A stretch of DNA of 64,000 nt, taken from positions 81,136-145,135 of the forward strand of contig NZ_SPMY01000011.1 in NCBI RefSeq assembly GCF_012939955.1. Direction: 5' to 3'. This document shows positions 21,655 through 29,787 of this stretch, one piece after another. This DNA is from Candidatus Accumulibacter phosphatis. GTDB taxonomy: Bacteria; Pseudomonadota; Gammaproteobacteria; Burkholderiales; Rhodocyclaceae. Both the position numbers and the translations under genes were made by a program. How positions within the stretch are numbered: position 1 is the stretch's first letter; the number at the start of each line of letters is the position of its first letter. Under the pieces are notes generated by a model, which saw nothing but the letters and a program-made list of their open reading frames with translations, did no database searches and was not told the origin of the DNA.

Positions 21655-22427
21655 AAATCGCCAGCTGGAACGTCAATTCACTCAAGGTCCGCCTGCCGCA
21701 GCTGCTCGACTGGTTGGCGGCGCGGCAACCCGATGTCGTCTGCCTGCAGGAAACCAAGCTCGACGACCCTTTTTTCCCGGCGCAGGAGCTCGCGGCCGCC
21801 GGTTATCACGTCGCCTTCTCCGGACAAAAAACCTACAACGGCGTTGCTCTGCTGAGCCGCGACGCGCCGACAGATATCGTTTGTGGCAACCCCCTTTACG
21901 CGGATCCCCAGAAGCGCCTGCTGGCGGCAAGCGTGAACGGGATTCGTGTCGTCTGCGCCTACGTGCCGAATGGCCAGGCGGTGGGCAGCGACAAGTACGC
22001 CTACAAGCTCGCCTGGCTGGAGGCGCTGGTCAACTGGATAGGCGCTCAACTGGCCGACAACCCACGTCTGGTCCTGGCCGGTGACTTCAACATCGCCCCC
22101 GACGACCGCGACGTGCACGACCCGGCGGCCTGGGCCGGACAGATCCTGTGCTCCGAACCCGAGCGAGCCGCTTTCCAGCGCCTCCTCGGCCTTGGCCTGG
22201 AGGACAGTTTTCGCCTTTTCGAGCAGCCGGAGAAGAGTTTTTCGTGGTGGGACTACCGAATGCTCGGCTTTCAGAAGAACCGCGGCCTGCGCATTGACCA
22301 CGTCCTCCTCTCGAACGCACTCGCCGAGCGCTGCACGCTGGCCGGCATCAGCCGCGAAGTACGCAAGCTCGAGCGGCCATCGGACCACGCACCGGTGACT
22401 GCGGAACTGGCTGACTGGGCCGACTGA
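21651..22427 (+). CDS. xthA: exodeoxyribonuclease III
   Basis: This 258-residue AP endonuclease/3' exonuclease of the exonuclease-endonuclease-phosphatase superfamily acts in base-excision repair. The start MKIASWNVNSLKVRLPQLL, the metal ligand in CLQETKLDD, GDFNIAPDDRDVHDP and the C-terminal LRIDHVLLS...SDHAPV carry all expected catalytic residues. It overlaps both neighbours by a few bases (the DUF4124-Grx gene before, the Crp-type regulator after), forming one tight operon. Confidence 0.95.
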   Translation: MKIASWNVNSLKVRLPQLLDWLAARQPDVVCLQETKLDDPFFPAQELAAAGYHVAFSGQKTYNGVALLSRDAPTDIVCGNPLYADPQKRLLAASVNGIRVVCAYVPNGQAVGSDKYAYKLAWLEALVNWIGAQLADNPRLVLAGDFNIAPDDRDVHDPAAWAGQILCSEPERAAFQRLLGLGLEDSFRLFEQPEKSFSWWDYRMLGFQKNRGLRIDHVLLSNALAERCTLAGISREVRKLERPSDHAPVTAELADWAD

Positions 22428-23107
22428 TGCCTGGCACGCCAGCGGGCAGCCTGCCGCCATCCCTGCTCGCGCTCTATCCAAGCCTGCGTTCGCTAGCGGC
22501 CGAACAACTGGCGGCCCTCGGCCAGCAAATGACTCAGCGCGACCTGCCCGCCGGCACGCAACTGTTCAGCGAGCGGCAGGACTGTATGGGTTTCCCGCTG
22601 CTTCTCGCGGGCACGATCAAGGTCGTGAAAAGTACCGCCGGCGGTCGCGAAATGCTGCTCTACCGCGTCGAACCGGGCGGCTCGTGCATCATCAGCTCGA
22701 GTTGCCTGCTCGGTCACACGCCGTATTCGGCGCGTGGCATTGCTGAAACCCCCCTGTCGCTACTCCTCTTGCCGATCGCGACTTTCGAAAAACTACTCGC
22801 CGAACATGCGAGCTTCCGCAGCTTCGTCTTCCACCTGTTTGCCGAACGCATCGCCGAACTGATGCAACTGGTCGAAGAAGTCGCTTTCCACCGCCTCGAT
22901 CAACGCCTGGCAAAACTGCTCCTCGCCAAGGGTGACACTATCCATGCCACCCACCAGGCACTGGCGGAGGAACTCGGCAGCGTCCGCGAGATGATCAGCC
23001 GTTTGCTCAAGGGCTTCGCCCTACAGGGACTGGTCAGGCTGGGTCGTGAACAGATTACGGTGATCGACCCGAGCGGGCTGCAGCAACTGGCCGACGGCTC
23101 TCGCTGA
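22427..23107 (+). CDS. Crp/Fnr-family regulator with cysteine-bearing sensor domain
   Basis: This 226-residue protein has a cNMP-like beta-barrel (about 25-140), a long dimer helix and a C-terminal HTH. The usual cAMP-contact segment is replaced by GGSCIISSSCLLGH, with Cys87 and Cys93; Cys53 is a third candidate. It lacks the N-terminal FNR iron-sulfur cysteine cluster. The recognition helix has Arg187-Glu188 and Arg192 (SVREMISRLL), aligning with the R-E-xxx-R of CRP. This predicts TGTGA half-sites, and one such site lies just downstream (23196-23211). Its start overlaps the xthA stop. The signal is unknown; redox or sulfur sensing is my guess. Confidence 0.85.
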   Translation: MPGTPAGSLPPSLLALYPSLRSLAAEQLAALGQQMTQRDLPAGTQLFSERQDCMGFPLLLAGTIKVVKSTAGGREMLLYRVEPGGSCIISSSCLLGHTPYSARGIAETPLSLLLLPIATFEKLLAEHASFRSFVFHLFAERIAELMQLVEEVAFHRLDQRLAKLLLAKGDTIHATHQALAEELGSVREMISRLLKGFALQGLVRLGREQITVIDPSGLQQLADGSR

Positions 23108-23195
23108 CAGCGTCTGGCCGCGTGCGTGCTTGCCAGGCCGCACGCTCTTTGCCGCGCGGCCCCTGGACTCCCTATCCTTTGTCTCCGCTTGCCTC

Positions 23196-23211
23196 TGTGA
23201 CTGCAGTTACA
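23196..23211. promoter_or_regulatory. CRP-like operator upstream of the DUF2892 gene
   Basis: TGTGA-CTGCAG-TTACA matches the CRP consensus TGTGA-N6-TCACA in nine of ten arm positions. It is about 60 bases before the DUF2892 start and 90 after the stop of the Crp-type regulator whose recognition helix predicts this sequence. The neighbouring regulator binding here is inference. Confidence 0.6.
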
Positions 23212-23273
23212 TACAGCTAGGCCGCCGCGACGTACGCTGTCGCCTTCACTCAACACGGTTAACGGAGCCAATC

Positions 23274-23471
23274 ATGAAAACAAACGTCGGTGGAATCGAC
23301 AAAATCCTGCGTATCGTCGTCGGTATCGCGCTCGTCTCGATGGCTGCTCTGGGCGTCGTCGGCGCCTGGGGCTGGATCGGTGTGGTACCGCTGCTGACCG
23401 GTCTGTTCGGCGTCTGTCCAGCCTACTCGCTGCTCGGAGCCAATACCTGTGCGGTCAAGAAAAGCGGCTGA
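23274..23471 (+). CDS. DUF2892 inner-membrane protein
   Basis: This 65-residue protein starts MKTNVGGIDKILRIVVGIAL and has two transmembrane helices; the second precedes FGVCPAYSLLGANTC. This is the DUF2892 fold, also found at the C-terminus of rhodanese YgaP. Members occur next to sulfur-transfer genes, but no enzymatic role is shown for stand-alone forms. Cys residues in VCPAYSLLGANTC are conserved in the family. It has CGGAG upstream of the ATG and a CRP-like operator 60 bases before it. It is followed by a terminator. Confidence 0.85.
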   Translation: MKTNVGGIDKILRIVVGIALVSMAALGVVGAWGWIGVVPLLTGLFGVCPAYSLLGANTCAVKKSG

Positions 23472-23491
23472 ACGGCGAGCAAACCGAGCGC

Positions 23492-23521
23492 ACGGCGTAG
23501 CCAGTCTCGGTACGCCGTTTT
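23492..23521 (+). terminator. intrinsic terminator after the DUF2892 gene
   Basis: ACGGCGTA (23492-23499) pairs with TACGCCGT (23511-23518), followed by TTTT. It lies between two convergent genes and overlaps the end of rsmA. Confidence 0.7.
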
Positions 23522-24300
23522 CATGTCAAGGTGTTGGCCAGGCGAACATAGTCGGCAACCGACAGTTCCTCTGCCCGGCAGGTCGGCGAAACGCCAAGCG
23601 CCGCCAGCTGATCCTCGTCAAGGATGCCCCTGAGGCTGTTGCGCAGCATTTTGCGGCGCTGCCTGAAAGCAGCGGCGACCAGCGCAGCGAAGTGCGCTTC
23701 GTTCACCACCGACAAGGCTTCCGGGGGACGCGGAATCAGGCGCACCAGCGCCGAGTGCACCTTGGGCGCCGGATCGAAAGCCTCTGGCGGCACGTCGAGC
23801 AGGCGCTCGACGACGAAACGGTATTGCAGCATCACCGTCAGCCGGCCGACGTCGCCACTTCCCGGCTCGGCGACCATGCGCTCGACGACTTCCCTTTGCA
23901 GCATGAAATGCATGTCGCGCACGCAAGTACCATAGCCAGCAAGATGAAAGAGCAGCGGCGTCGAGATGTTGTACGGCAGATTGCCGACAATGCGCAGCTG
24001 GCCACCAGCGGCGCTGGCCAAGCGGCCAAAATCGAAAACCAGCGCATCGCCCGCGTGCACCGTCAGTTGCTCGGTCGGATAGCTTTTCGCAAGCCGGGCA
24101 ACAATGTCGCGATCGATCTCGACGACGTGCAGGTGATCAAGCCGTCGCGACAGGGGCGCGGTCAGGGCGGCCAGCCCCGGGCCAATCTCGACCACCGTCT
24201 CGTCACGCTGCACCGCCAGCTGGTCGATGATCGCCGCGATGACCTGTTGATCGACCAGGAAATTCTGGCCAAAGCGCTTGCGCGCGACATGCGTCCTCAT
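23521..24300 (-). CDS. rsmA: 16S rRNA (adenine1518-N6/adenine1519-N6)-dimethyltransferase
   Basis: This 259-residue KsgA-family methyltransferase dimethylates two adjacent adenines in helix 45 of 16S rRNA. RKRFGQNFLVD, the SAM motif VVEIGPGLAALT, the acidic VVEIDRD and the catalytic NLPYNIS are all intact. It is last in the lptD-surA-pdxA-rsmA operon and overlaps the pdxA stop by four bases (ATGA), the order known in other proteobacteria. Confidence 0.95.
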   Translation of the reverse strand: MRTHVARKRFGQNFLVDQQVIAAIIDQLAVQRDETVVEIGPGLAALTAPLSRRLDHLHVVEIDRDIVARLAKSYPTEQLTVHAGDALVFDFGRLASAAGGQLRIVGNLPYNISTPLLFHLAGYGTCVRDMHFMLQREVVERMVAEPGSGDVGRLTVMLQYRFVVERLLDVPPEAFDPAPKVHSALVRLIPRPPEALSVVNEAHFAALVAAAFRQRRKMLRNSLRGILDEDQLAALGVSPTCRAEELSVADYVRLANTLT

Positions 24301-25346
24301 GCGCTCACTTGCTTGCTGCCGCCGGGTCGAGCGAGCGGAGCCACCGGAGCCGCCCTAGCCACCATCTCGATGGCCTGCTCGATGGCCACCAGCAAGCTGC
24401 CGGGATCGGCTCGTCCGCTGCCCGCCAGTTCCAGCGCTGTGCCATGGTCAACCGAGGTGCGAATGATCGGCAGGCCCAGCGTGACGTTGATGCCCTGGCC
24501 AAAACTCGCGTACTTGAGCGCCGTGAGACCCTGATCATGGTACATGGCGAGAACGCAGTCGCCGCGTTCGAGGAGCGGCGGAGAGAACATCGTATCGGCT
24601 GGCAACGGCCCGAGCAGGGCCATGCCTTCGGCACGCAGGCGCTCGAGGACCGGCGTGATCACTTCGATCTCTTCACGGCCCAGGTAGCCTCCCTCGCCAG
24701 CATGTGGATTGAGACCGGCAACCAGAATGCGTGGGCGGGCAATCCCGTACTTCGCCGCCATCTCGCGATGCAGAATGCGCAGGGTTTCCTCGACAGCGCC
24801 TTGGGTAACCGCCGCCGGCACGTCCCGCAGCGGCAGATGCGTGGTCACCAGGGCCACCCGCAAACCGCCACCAGCGAGCATCATCACCACACGTGGCGTT
24901 GCCGTCTTTTCCGCCAGATACTCGGTGTGCCCGCTGAAGGGAATCCCGGCATCATTGATGATGCCCTTGTGCACCGGCGCGGTGACCATGGCCGCAAACT
25001 CACCGCTCTGGCAGCCGTCCAGGGCCCGGTCCAGCAGCGCCAGCACGTAAGGGGAATTGGCCGCATCAAGTTGACCGGGCCTGACCGCGGCAGCTAGCGG
25101 CAGATGCAGAACGTCCAGGGTGCCGACCTGTGGCGACCGGGCCGCTTGCCACTCACGCAGTGTGCAGGGAAAGTGCAATGCCGCCGCCCGCTCGGCGAGC
25201 AGCGAGCGATCCGCCAGAACAACGATTCGCGCCGCAAAGCGAGCGTCCAGCGAGCAATCGGCGAGGCGTAGACAGATCTCGGGACCGATGCCGGCCGGTT
25301 CGCCACTGGTGACGGCAATCACCGGCGGGCACGACATGGCGCTCAT
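24297..25346 (-). CDS. pdxA: 4-hydroxythreonine-4-phosphate dehydrogenase
   Basis: This 349-residue NAD-dependent dehydrogenase is in the DXP-dependent pyridoxal phosphate pathway. The start PPVIAVTSGEPAGIGPEICL, the metal-binding HTEYLA, NPHAGEGGYLG and DQGLTALKY...TSVDHGTA segments are family hallmarks. Its ATG overlaps the surA stop; a second Met lies three codons in. It is in the classic operon between surA and rsmA. Confidence 0.95.
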   Translation of the reverse strand: MSAMSCPPVIAVTSGEPAGIGPEICLRLADCSLDARFAARIVVLADRSLLAERAAALHFPCTLREWQAARSPQVGTLDVLHLPLAAAVRPGQLDAANSPYVLALLDRALDGCQSGEFAAMVTAPVHKGIINDAGIPFSGHTEYLAEKTATPRVVMMLAGGGLRVALVTTHLPLRDVPAAVTQGAVEETLRILHREMAAKYGIARPRILVAGLNPHAGEGGYLGREEIEVITPVLERLRAEGMALLGPLPADTMFSPPLLERGDCVLAMYHDQGLTALKYASFGQGINVTLGLPIIRTSVDHGTALELAGSGRADPGSLLVAIEQAIEMVARAAPVAPLARPGGSKQVSA

Positions 25347-26650
25347 CTTTCCTCCAGGCGAAGCTCCACGTAGGCGCGGTCTCGCATCTGGCGCAGCCAG
25401 TCCTGATAGGCCTCATCCCGCTTGCGCTCGCGTAGCACCTGCCGTGCCGCAGTGCGCTGACGATCACTCGACACATCCTGGACGCGACGTTCGGTGACCT
25501 CGATCAAATGGAAACCAAAAGGCGATTTCACCGGCTCACTGAGCTGGCCAGGAGCCAGTTGATTCATCGCCCCCTCGAACTCCGGTACCGTATCACCGGC
25601 GTAGATCCAGCCAAGATCCCCACCTTTCGACGCCGAGCCGTCCTGCGAGAAAAGCCTGGCCAGATCGGCAAAGTTCTCGCCGTGCTTGATGCGCTGGTGC
25701 AGGGTTTCCACGGTATGTCTGGCCTCCGGTTCCGAGACCACTTCGTTGACCTTGATCAGAATGTGCCGGGCGCGCGTCTGCTGAACGGCCGGCAAGGCAC
25801 CACCGCCCCGCTTGCCGAGCAACTTGACCAGATGAAAGCCGTTCGAGCTGCGCATGACCGGCGACACCTCGCCCACCTGGAGCTTCGCGGCCACTTCGGC
25901 AAACATCGTCGGCAGGCGATTGAGTGAACGCCAGCCAAGATCGCCGCCACGCAGACCATCCGGCGCATCCGAATAAGCAGCAGCCAGTTGGGCGAAGTTC
26001 TCGCCTTGGCGCAGCCGCTCAACGATCTGATCGCTCTTTGCGCGTAGCTGTTGAATCTGCTCCGGGCTTGCCGACTCGGGGGCACGCAGCAGGATGTGCG
26101 CCATCTGGTACTCTTCACCACCGGCCTGCCCCGCCTCGCCCGCCAGATAATTGTCGATCTCACCTTCGGAAATGAAAATCCGGCTGTCAACCTCGCGCTC
26201 ACGCAAGCGCGCGATAGTCATTTCGGCGCGAATCTCCTCGCGAAAGCTGGCAAACGCAATACCGTCTTTTTCCAGCGCCACCCGGAACTGCGCGAGCGTC
26301 AGTTTGTTATTGCTGGCAATACGTTGCAGCGCCTGGTCAAGCTGTGCATCGTCGACGCGCAAGCCCACCTCGCGGGCAAACTGCAACTGTACCTTGTCGA
26401 TGACCAGGCGTTCGAGCATCTGCTTTTCGAGCACCTCCCGCGGCGGCAGGGCGGTCCCCTGTCGCTGCAGTTGCCCCAACGCGGAATCGAGACGCGAACG
26501 CAACTCGTGATGCGTTATCACCTCGTCATTGACGACGGCAACGATACGGTCGGCAGCCAGCGGCTGGCTGCTTGGCTTTGCAGCGCCTTGTGCCGCCGCC
26601 ACCCCGACGAGAACAAGGGAGAGCAGCAACGCGCGAAATATAAGCATCAT
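25343..26650 (-). CDS. surA: periplasmic chaperone and peptidyl-prolyl isomerase SurA
   Basis: This 435-residue protein has a signal peptide (IFRALLLSLVLVGVAAA), a SurA N-terminal chaperone domain starting at ADRIVAVVNDEVITHHEL, and two parvulin domains (from about residue 170, MAHILLRAP, and about 285, ARHILIKVN). Each parvulin domain ends in a GGDLGW motif. It escorts outer-membrane proteins, including LptD, through the periplasm. I prefer ATG 26650, which follows AAGGGTGA, over the GTG at 26656. It lies 8 bases after lptD and overlaps pdxA. Confidence 0.94.
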   Translation of the reverse strand: MMLIFRALLLSLVLVGVAAAQGAAKPSSQPLAADRIVAVVNDEVITHHELRSRLDSALGQLQRQGTALPPREVLEKQMLERLVIDKVQLQFAREVGLRVDDAQLDQALQRIASNNKLTLAQFRVALEKDGIAFASFREEIRAEMTIARLREREVDSRIFISEGEIDNYLAGEAGQAGGEEYQMAHILLRAPESASPEQIQQLRAKSDQIVERLRQGENFAQLAAAYSDAPDGLRGGDLGWRSLNRLPTMFAEVAAKLQVGEVSPVMRSSNGFHLVKLLGKRGGGALPAVQQTRARHILIKVNEVVSEPEARHTVETLHQRIKHGENFADLARLFSQDGSASKGGDLGWIYAGDTVPEFEGAMNQLAPGQLSEPVKSPFGFHLIEVTERRVQDVSSDRQRTAARQVLRERKRDEAYQDWLRQMRDRAYVELRLEER

Positions 26651-26658
26651 GGTCACCC

Positions 26659-29637
26659 TTACTGTTCGGCCAGAGCCGAATCGGTCTGCGGCTGATTAGC
26701 GACGCCGTAACCGGGAATCCTGCGCTGCAGGAGGTTGATCGGACTCGATCCCAGGCGCGAAAAATCGCTCAGTTCAAGTTGCACAAAGGCTCTCGTCGTC
26801 GCGTCCGCCTCGGTGGTCTGCAGACGCTGACCGACGACGCGCACCACCCAGCAACCCGCGTTGTATTCCAGGCCACCGATAATCTCGATCGGCTGCTTCT
26901 GAAGAAACGAGTAGTTGTAGCGACCTACCGCCTGCAAGCGGCCGTTGATCGGCCACTGCCCCGAAATGTCGACCTGTTTGATCGGCGTCACCGCCTGCGG
27001 ATTGTAGCTGTAGGAGGCGTTGACCAGCTTGCCGGCTGCCGGGAAATAGCGCGTCCCGATCGAAAAGCGGTCGGTCTGCTGATTGTCCACGTCGTACTGT
27101 AGCGCCGCGTCGGCATAGACTCGAGGCAACACCTGCCCGGTAAAACCGGCCAGAAAATCAGATCGGCCCCACTCGCGAGTGGTCGCTCCCGGCAGCGCTA
27201 CCTTGTCGTCGGTGAAGTAAAGTCGCTGCCCGATCATGCCGCGCATGATCTCACTCCCGGAGGCCGGATCGATCAGGCGCGAAGACAGAGCGGCGGTCAA
27301 TTGATTGGCGTTGTTGATACGATCCCAGCCGGAGAACTGGTTGTCGGCAAAAATCTGCGCGAAGTTGAAGTCGGCCAGCGCGGTATCGAAGATCGGGATG
27401 TCATTCTGATCTTCGTACGGGATGTTGAGATAGTAGAGACGTGGCTCGAGGGTCTGCGTGTAGTCGCGACCGAACCAGTTACTGGGGCGCTCGAAAGTCA
27501 TCCCCGAATCGACGCTGAAGATAGGCAGGTTGCGATTGATCGAAGTCGGGAGGACGTTCGCCGAGCCCGGATAGGACAATGCATAGTGCGTGACGTTGAC
27601 CCCGAGCCGCGGCGTGACATACCACCCTGGCGTCACATAGGGAATTGAAATCTGCGGCTGCATGACTGTCCGCTGTCCCTCGACGGTCGACGCATCGGGA
27701 CGAACAAAATCAGTGTACTGCCCGAAGAAGGCGCTGTCGGTCGAGTAGAAGTCCGGTTGCCGCGCGTTTAATGTGATTTGCGGCATGAGCTGATAGGGTG
27801 GCGTGACCGGATTCTGGGGGTCCGGCTGCAGCGTCTGAAAGGACTGCACGTTGGCCGTCGCGGTCCACCACCCCCCACCGCTGTAGGTCACCAAGCCTTG
27901 CTGCAGAAGCTGCGTTTCAGACGTCTGGGTGATCTCGCTCGACAGGTCAGTGTAGTAGTCGCTGTCCGAGACCCGGTTGTAGTTAACCGCGCCAGAAAAG
28001 CCGTTGCCCGCGACCTGGCTATGCGTCAGCGCCACACCCCAGCGATCCCTGTCCGCCACGCGATCATTAGGAAGATACTCGGCGCGCAGGTTGCCGAAAT
28101 AGGTCCCACCATACGCGGCGTTGAGGTAGCGGAAGTCGGTGCCCATCAGCAGGCCACGTTTGGTGAGCAGCGTTGGCTCAAACGTGGCGTCCATGTTCGG
28201 TGCAATATTCCAGTAGTACGGCAGCGTAAACTCGAAACCGCTGTCACTACTGGAACCATAGCTTGGCGTCAGAAATCCCGATTTACGCTGGTTGTTGAGC
28301 GAAAAGGAAAACCACGGCGCGTAGAGAATCGGCACCCCGAGGAAATGGACGGTGGCGTCGTTACCGCTGCCCACCTCATTGTCGTAGTCGAGATGCAAAG
28401 CGGCGGTACTCAGATACCAGTCGTCATTGCCGGGCTTGCAGGTGGTGTAGGTGGCCGAGTTCAAACGGATCTGGTTCTCGCCTTCGAAGTCGATGCGCTG
28501 CGCCGTGCCGCGTGCTTCCGTCGTGCCACCATTTGCGCCATCGTGATACTTGAGCGTGGTCTGCCCGGGCGCCACGCCATAGAAACGGGGTGCCGCAAAA
28601 CCGCTGGTGAATTCGCTGCCGAGCTCGGTTGACGCCTGGTCGTGAGCCCCCGCGCCGCCAGATTCCGCGCCCGCCACCGGGCGGGGTGGGCGCTTCACGA
28701 GATAGGAAGCATCGTCGAAGAAACCAAATTGATCTTCGAGCCGCATCCGCATCCTGGTACCCGAAACGACGTCATCACGCTGCTGAAAGCGCGCACTCCC
28801 GACCGCCTCGACTTCGTCGTCCACCGGCCAGTAGGTCATGCGGTCGGCGGTCAATACCTTGTCGAGCTGGCGCAATTCGGCATTGTCCTGAGCAATGAGC
28901 TCCCGGTCGACAATGCCCGATATCCTCTGCGCGCTCAGAAAGGTCGCTTGCGACCCGGCTTCCGTTTCAGCTGACTGCGGCCTGACGCTTTCCGGCGCCG
29001 ACGGCGCGGCAGCTGCTTCGGCTTGCGTGGCCGGCACCGGTGCGGGCGCAGGCAAGGACATCGTCGTGGTGCTCATGGTGGCCGCCGCTGCGTCGGGCGC
29101 GTGCGTCGGCGCCACGCTCGCCCGGACATCAGCCGCACCGGCCTCCGGCATCTCCTCGAGCGGCTCGGCCAGGCGTTGATCGGGCTGGCTGATAACCGGC
29201 AGCGGCTGTTCGGCATCCTGCACCAGCGCTGGTTCCGGTTGCACTTCCGGTTGCACTTCCGGTTGCACTTCCGGTTGCACTTCCTGCCTGGACGCCGTGT
29301 CAGGCGTAGCGACGGTTTCGACCGACGGCTGCTTGCTGACTTCGGCCGCAGCTGGCAGCGGCTCTGCCGTGCTTGTCGGCGCAGGCACGGGTTGCGCCTC
29401 GATGAGCGGAGTCAACTCCGGCTTGCTCGCCGCAGGCACGCTCTTTACCTTCGCCACCGGCGGCCGCTCGAGCGGCACGGCGGGTGCCGCTGCCGGCAAG
29501 CCAAGCAAGGCGGGATCGACGCGCAGCGCTGGTTCGGTCTGCGCCTGTGCGAAGCCAGGCAAGCTGCCGACAAGCGCACTGGCGACACTGCAGCAAAAGA
29601 TCAAGGTCAGCGGCTTGCGCCGAAAGGGAAACGTCAT
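26659..29637 (-). CDS. lptD: LPS-assembly outer-membrane protein LptD
   Basis: At 992 residues this is longer than the usual ~780. A signal peptide is followed by a Pro/Ala/Glu/Val-rich low-complexity stretch of about 200 residues containing a QPEV repeat. The OstA/LptA-like beta-jellyroll starts near residue 240 (DNAELRQLDKVLTADRMTYW), followed by a 26-strand-type barrel ending QLELSDFSRLG. It inserts lipopolysaccharide into the outer leaflet with LptE. Cys residues appear in TTCKPGND and YNAGCWV, fewer than in E. coli, so the disulfide pattern may differ. It heads the surA-pdxA-rsmA operon. Confidence 0.94.
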   Translation of the reverse strand: MTFPFRRKPLTLIFCCSVASALVGSLPGFAQAQTEPALRVDPALLGLPAAAPAVPLERPPVAKVKSVPAASKPELTPLIEAQPVPAPTSTAEPLPAAAEVSKQPSVETVATPDTASRQEVQPEVQPEVQPEVQPEPALVQDAEQPLPVISQPDQRLAEPLEEMPEAGAADVRASVAPTHAPDAAAATMSTTTMSLPAPAPVPATQAEAAAAPSAPESVRPQSAETEAGSQATFLSAQRISGIVDRELIAQDNAELRQLDKVLTADRMTYWPVDDEVEAVGSARFQQRDDVVSGTRMRMRLEDQFGFFDDASYLVKRPPRPVAGAESGGAGAHDQASTELGSEFTSGFAAPRFYGVAPGQTTLKYHDGANGGTTEARGTAQRIDFEGENQIRLNSATYTTCKPGNDDWYLSTAALHLDYDNEVGSGNDATVHFLGVPILYAPWFSFSLNNQRKSGFLTPSYGSSSDSGFEFTLPYYWNIAPNMDATFEPTLLTKRGLLMGTDFRYLNAAYGGTYFGNLRAEYLPNDRVADRDRWGVALTHSQVAGNGFSGAVNYNRVSDSDYYTDLSSEITQTSETQLLQQGLVTYSGGGWWTATANVQSFQTLQPDPQNPVTPPYQLMPQITLNARQPDFYSTDSAFFGQYTDFVRPDASTVEGQRTVMQPQISIPYVTPGWYVTPRLGVNVTHYALSYPGSANVLPTSINRNLPIFSVDSGMTFERPSNWFGRDYTQTLEPRLYYLNIPYEDQNDIPIFDTALADFNFAQIFADNQFSGWDRINNANQLTAALSSRLIDPASGSEIMRGMIGQRLYFTDDKVALPGATTREWGRSDFLAGFTGQVLPRVYADAALQYDVDNQQTDRFSIGTRYFPAAGKLVNASYSYNPQAVTPIKQVDISGQWPINGRLQAVGRYNYSFLQKQPIEIIGGLEYNAGCWVVRVVGQRLQTTEADATTRAFVQLELSDFSRLGSSPINLLQRRIPGYGVANQPQTDSALAEQ
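29233..29280 (-). repeat. four tandem 12-base repeats in lptD
   Basis: TTCCGGTTGCAC is repeated exactly four times and encodes consecutive QPEV tetrapeptides in the N-terminal low-complexity region of LptD. Exact identity points to recent slippage expansion and likely length variation between strains. Confidence 0.85.
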
Positions 29638-29741
29638 TCCAGAGTCGTCAGTGGAGGAGGATGCGACGGATTGCTCGGGTGCCAGGCTGTGGAGTCATTG
29701 GCTTCTTGCCTGTGACGGCGCTTCAAGCCGTACCCGGATGG

Positions 29742-29747
29742 TAAAAT
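29742..29747 (+). promoter_or_regulatory. possible -10 box for amgK
   Basis: TAAAAT followed by C lies 40 bases before the amgK ATG in the divergent lptD-amgK spacer. It resembles the TANAATC motif seen before purC, minD and hemC. No clear -35. Confidence 0.4.
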
Positions 29748-29787
29748 CGATCGCACATTTTAGCATCATCGTTCAAGGAGAAGCGGC

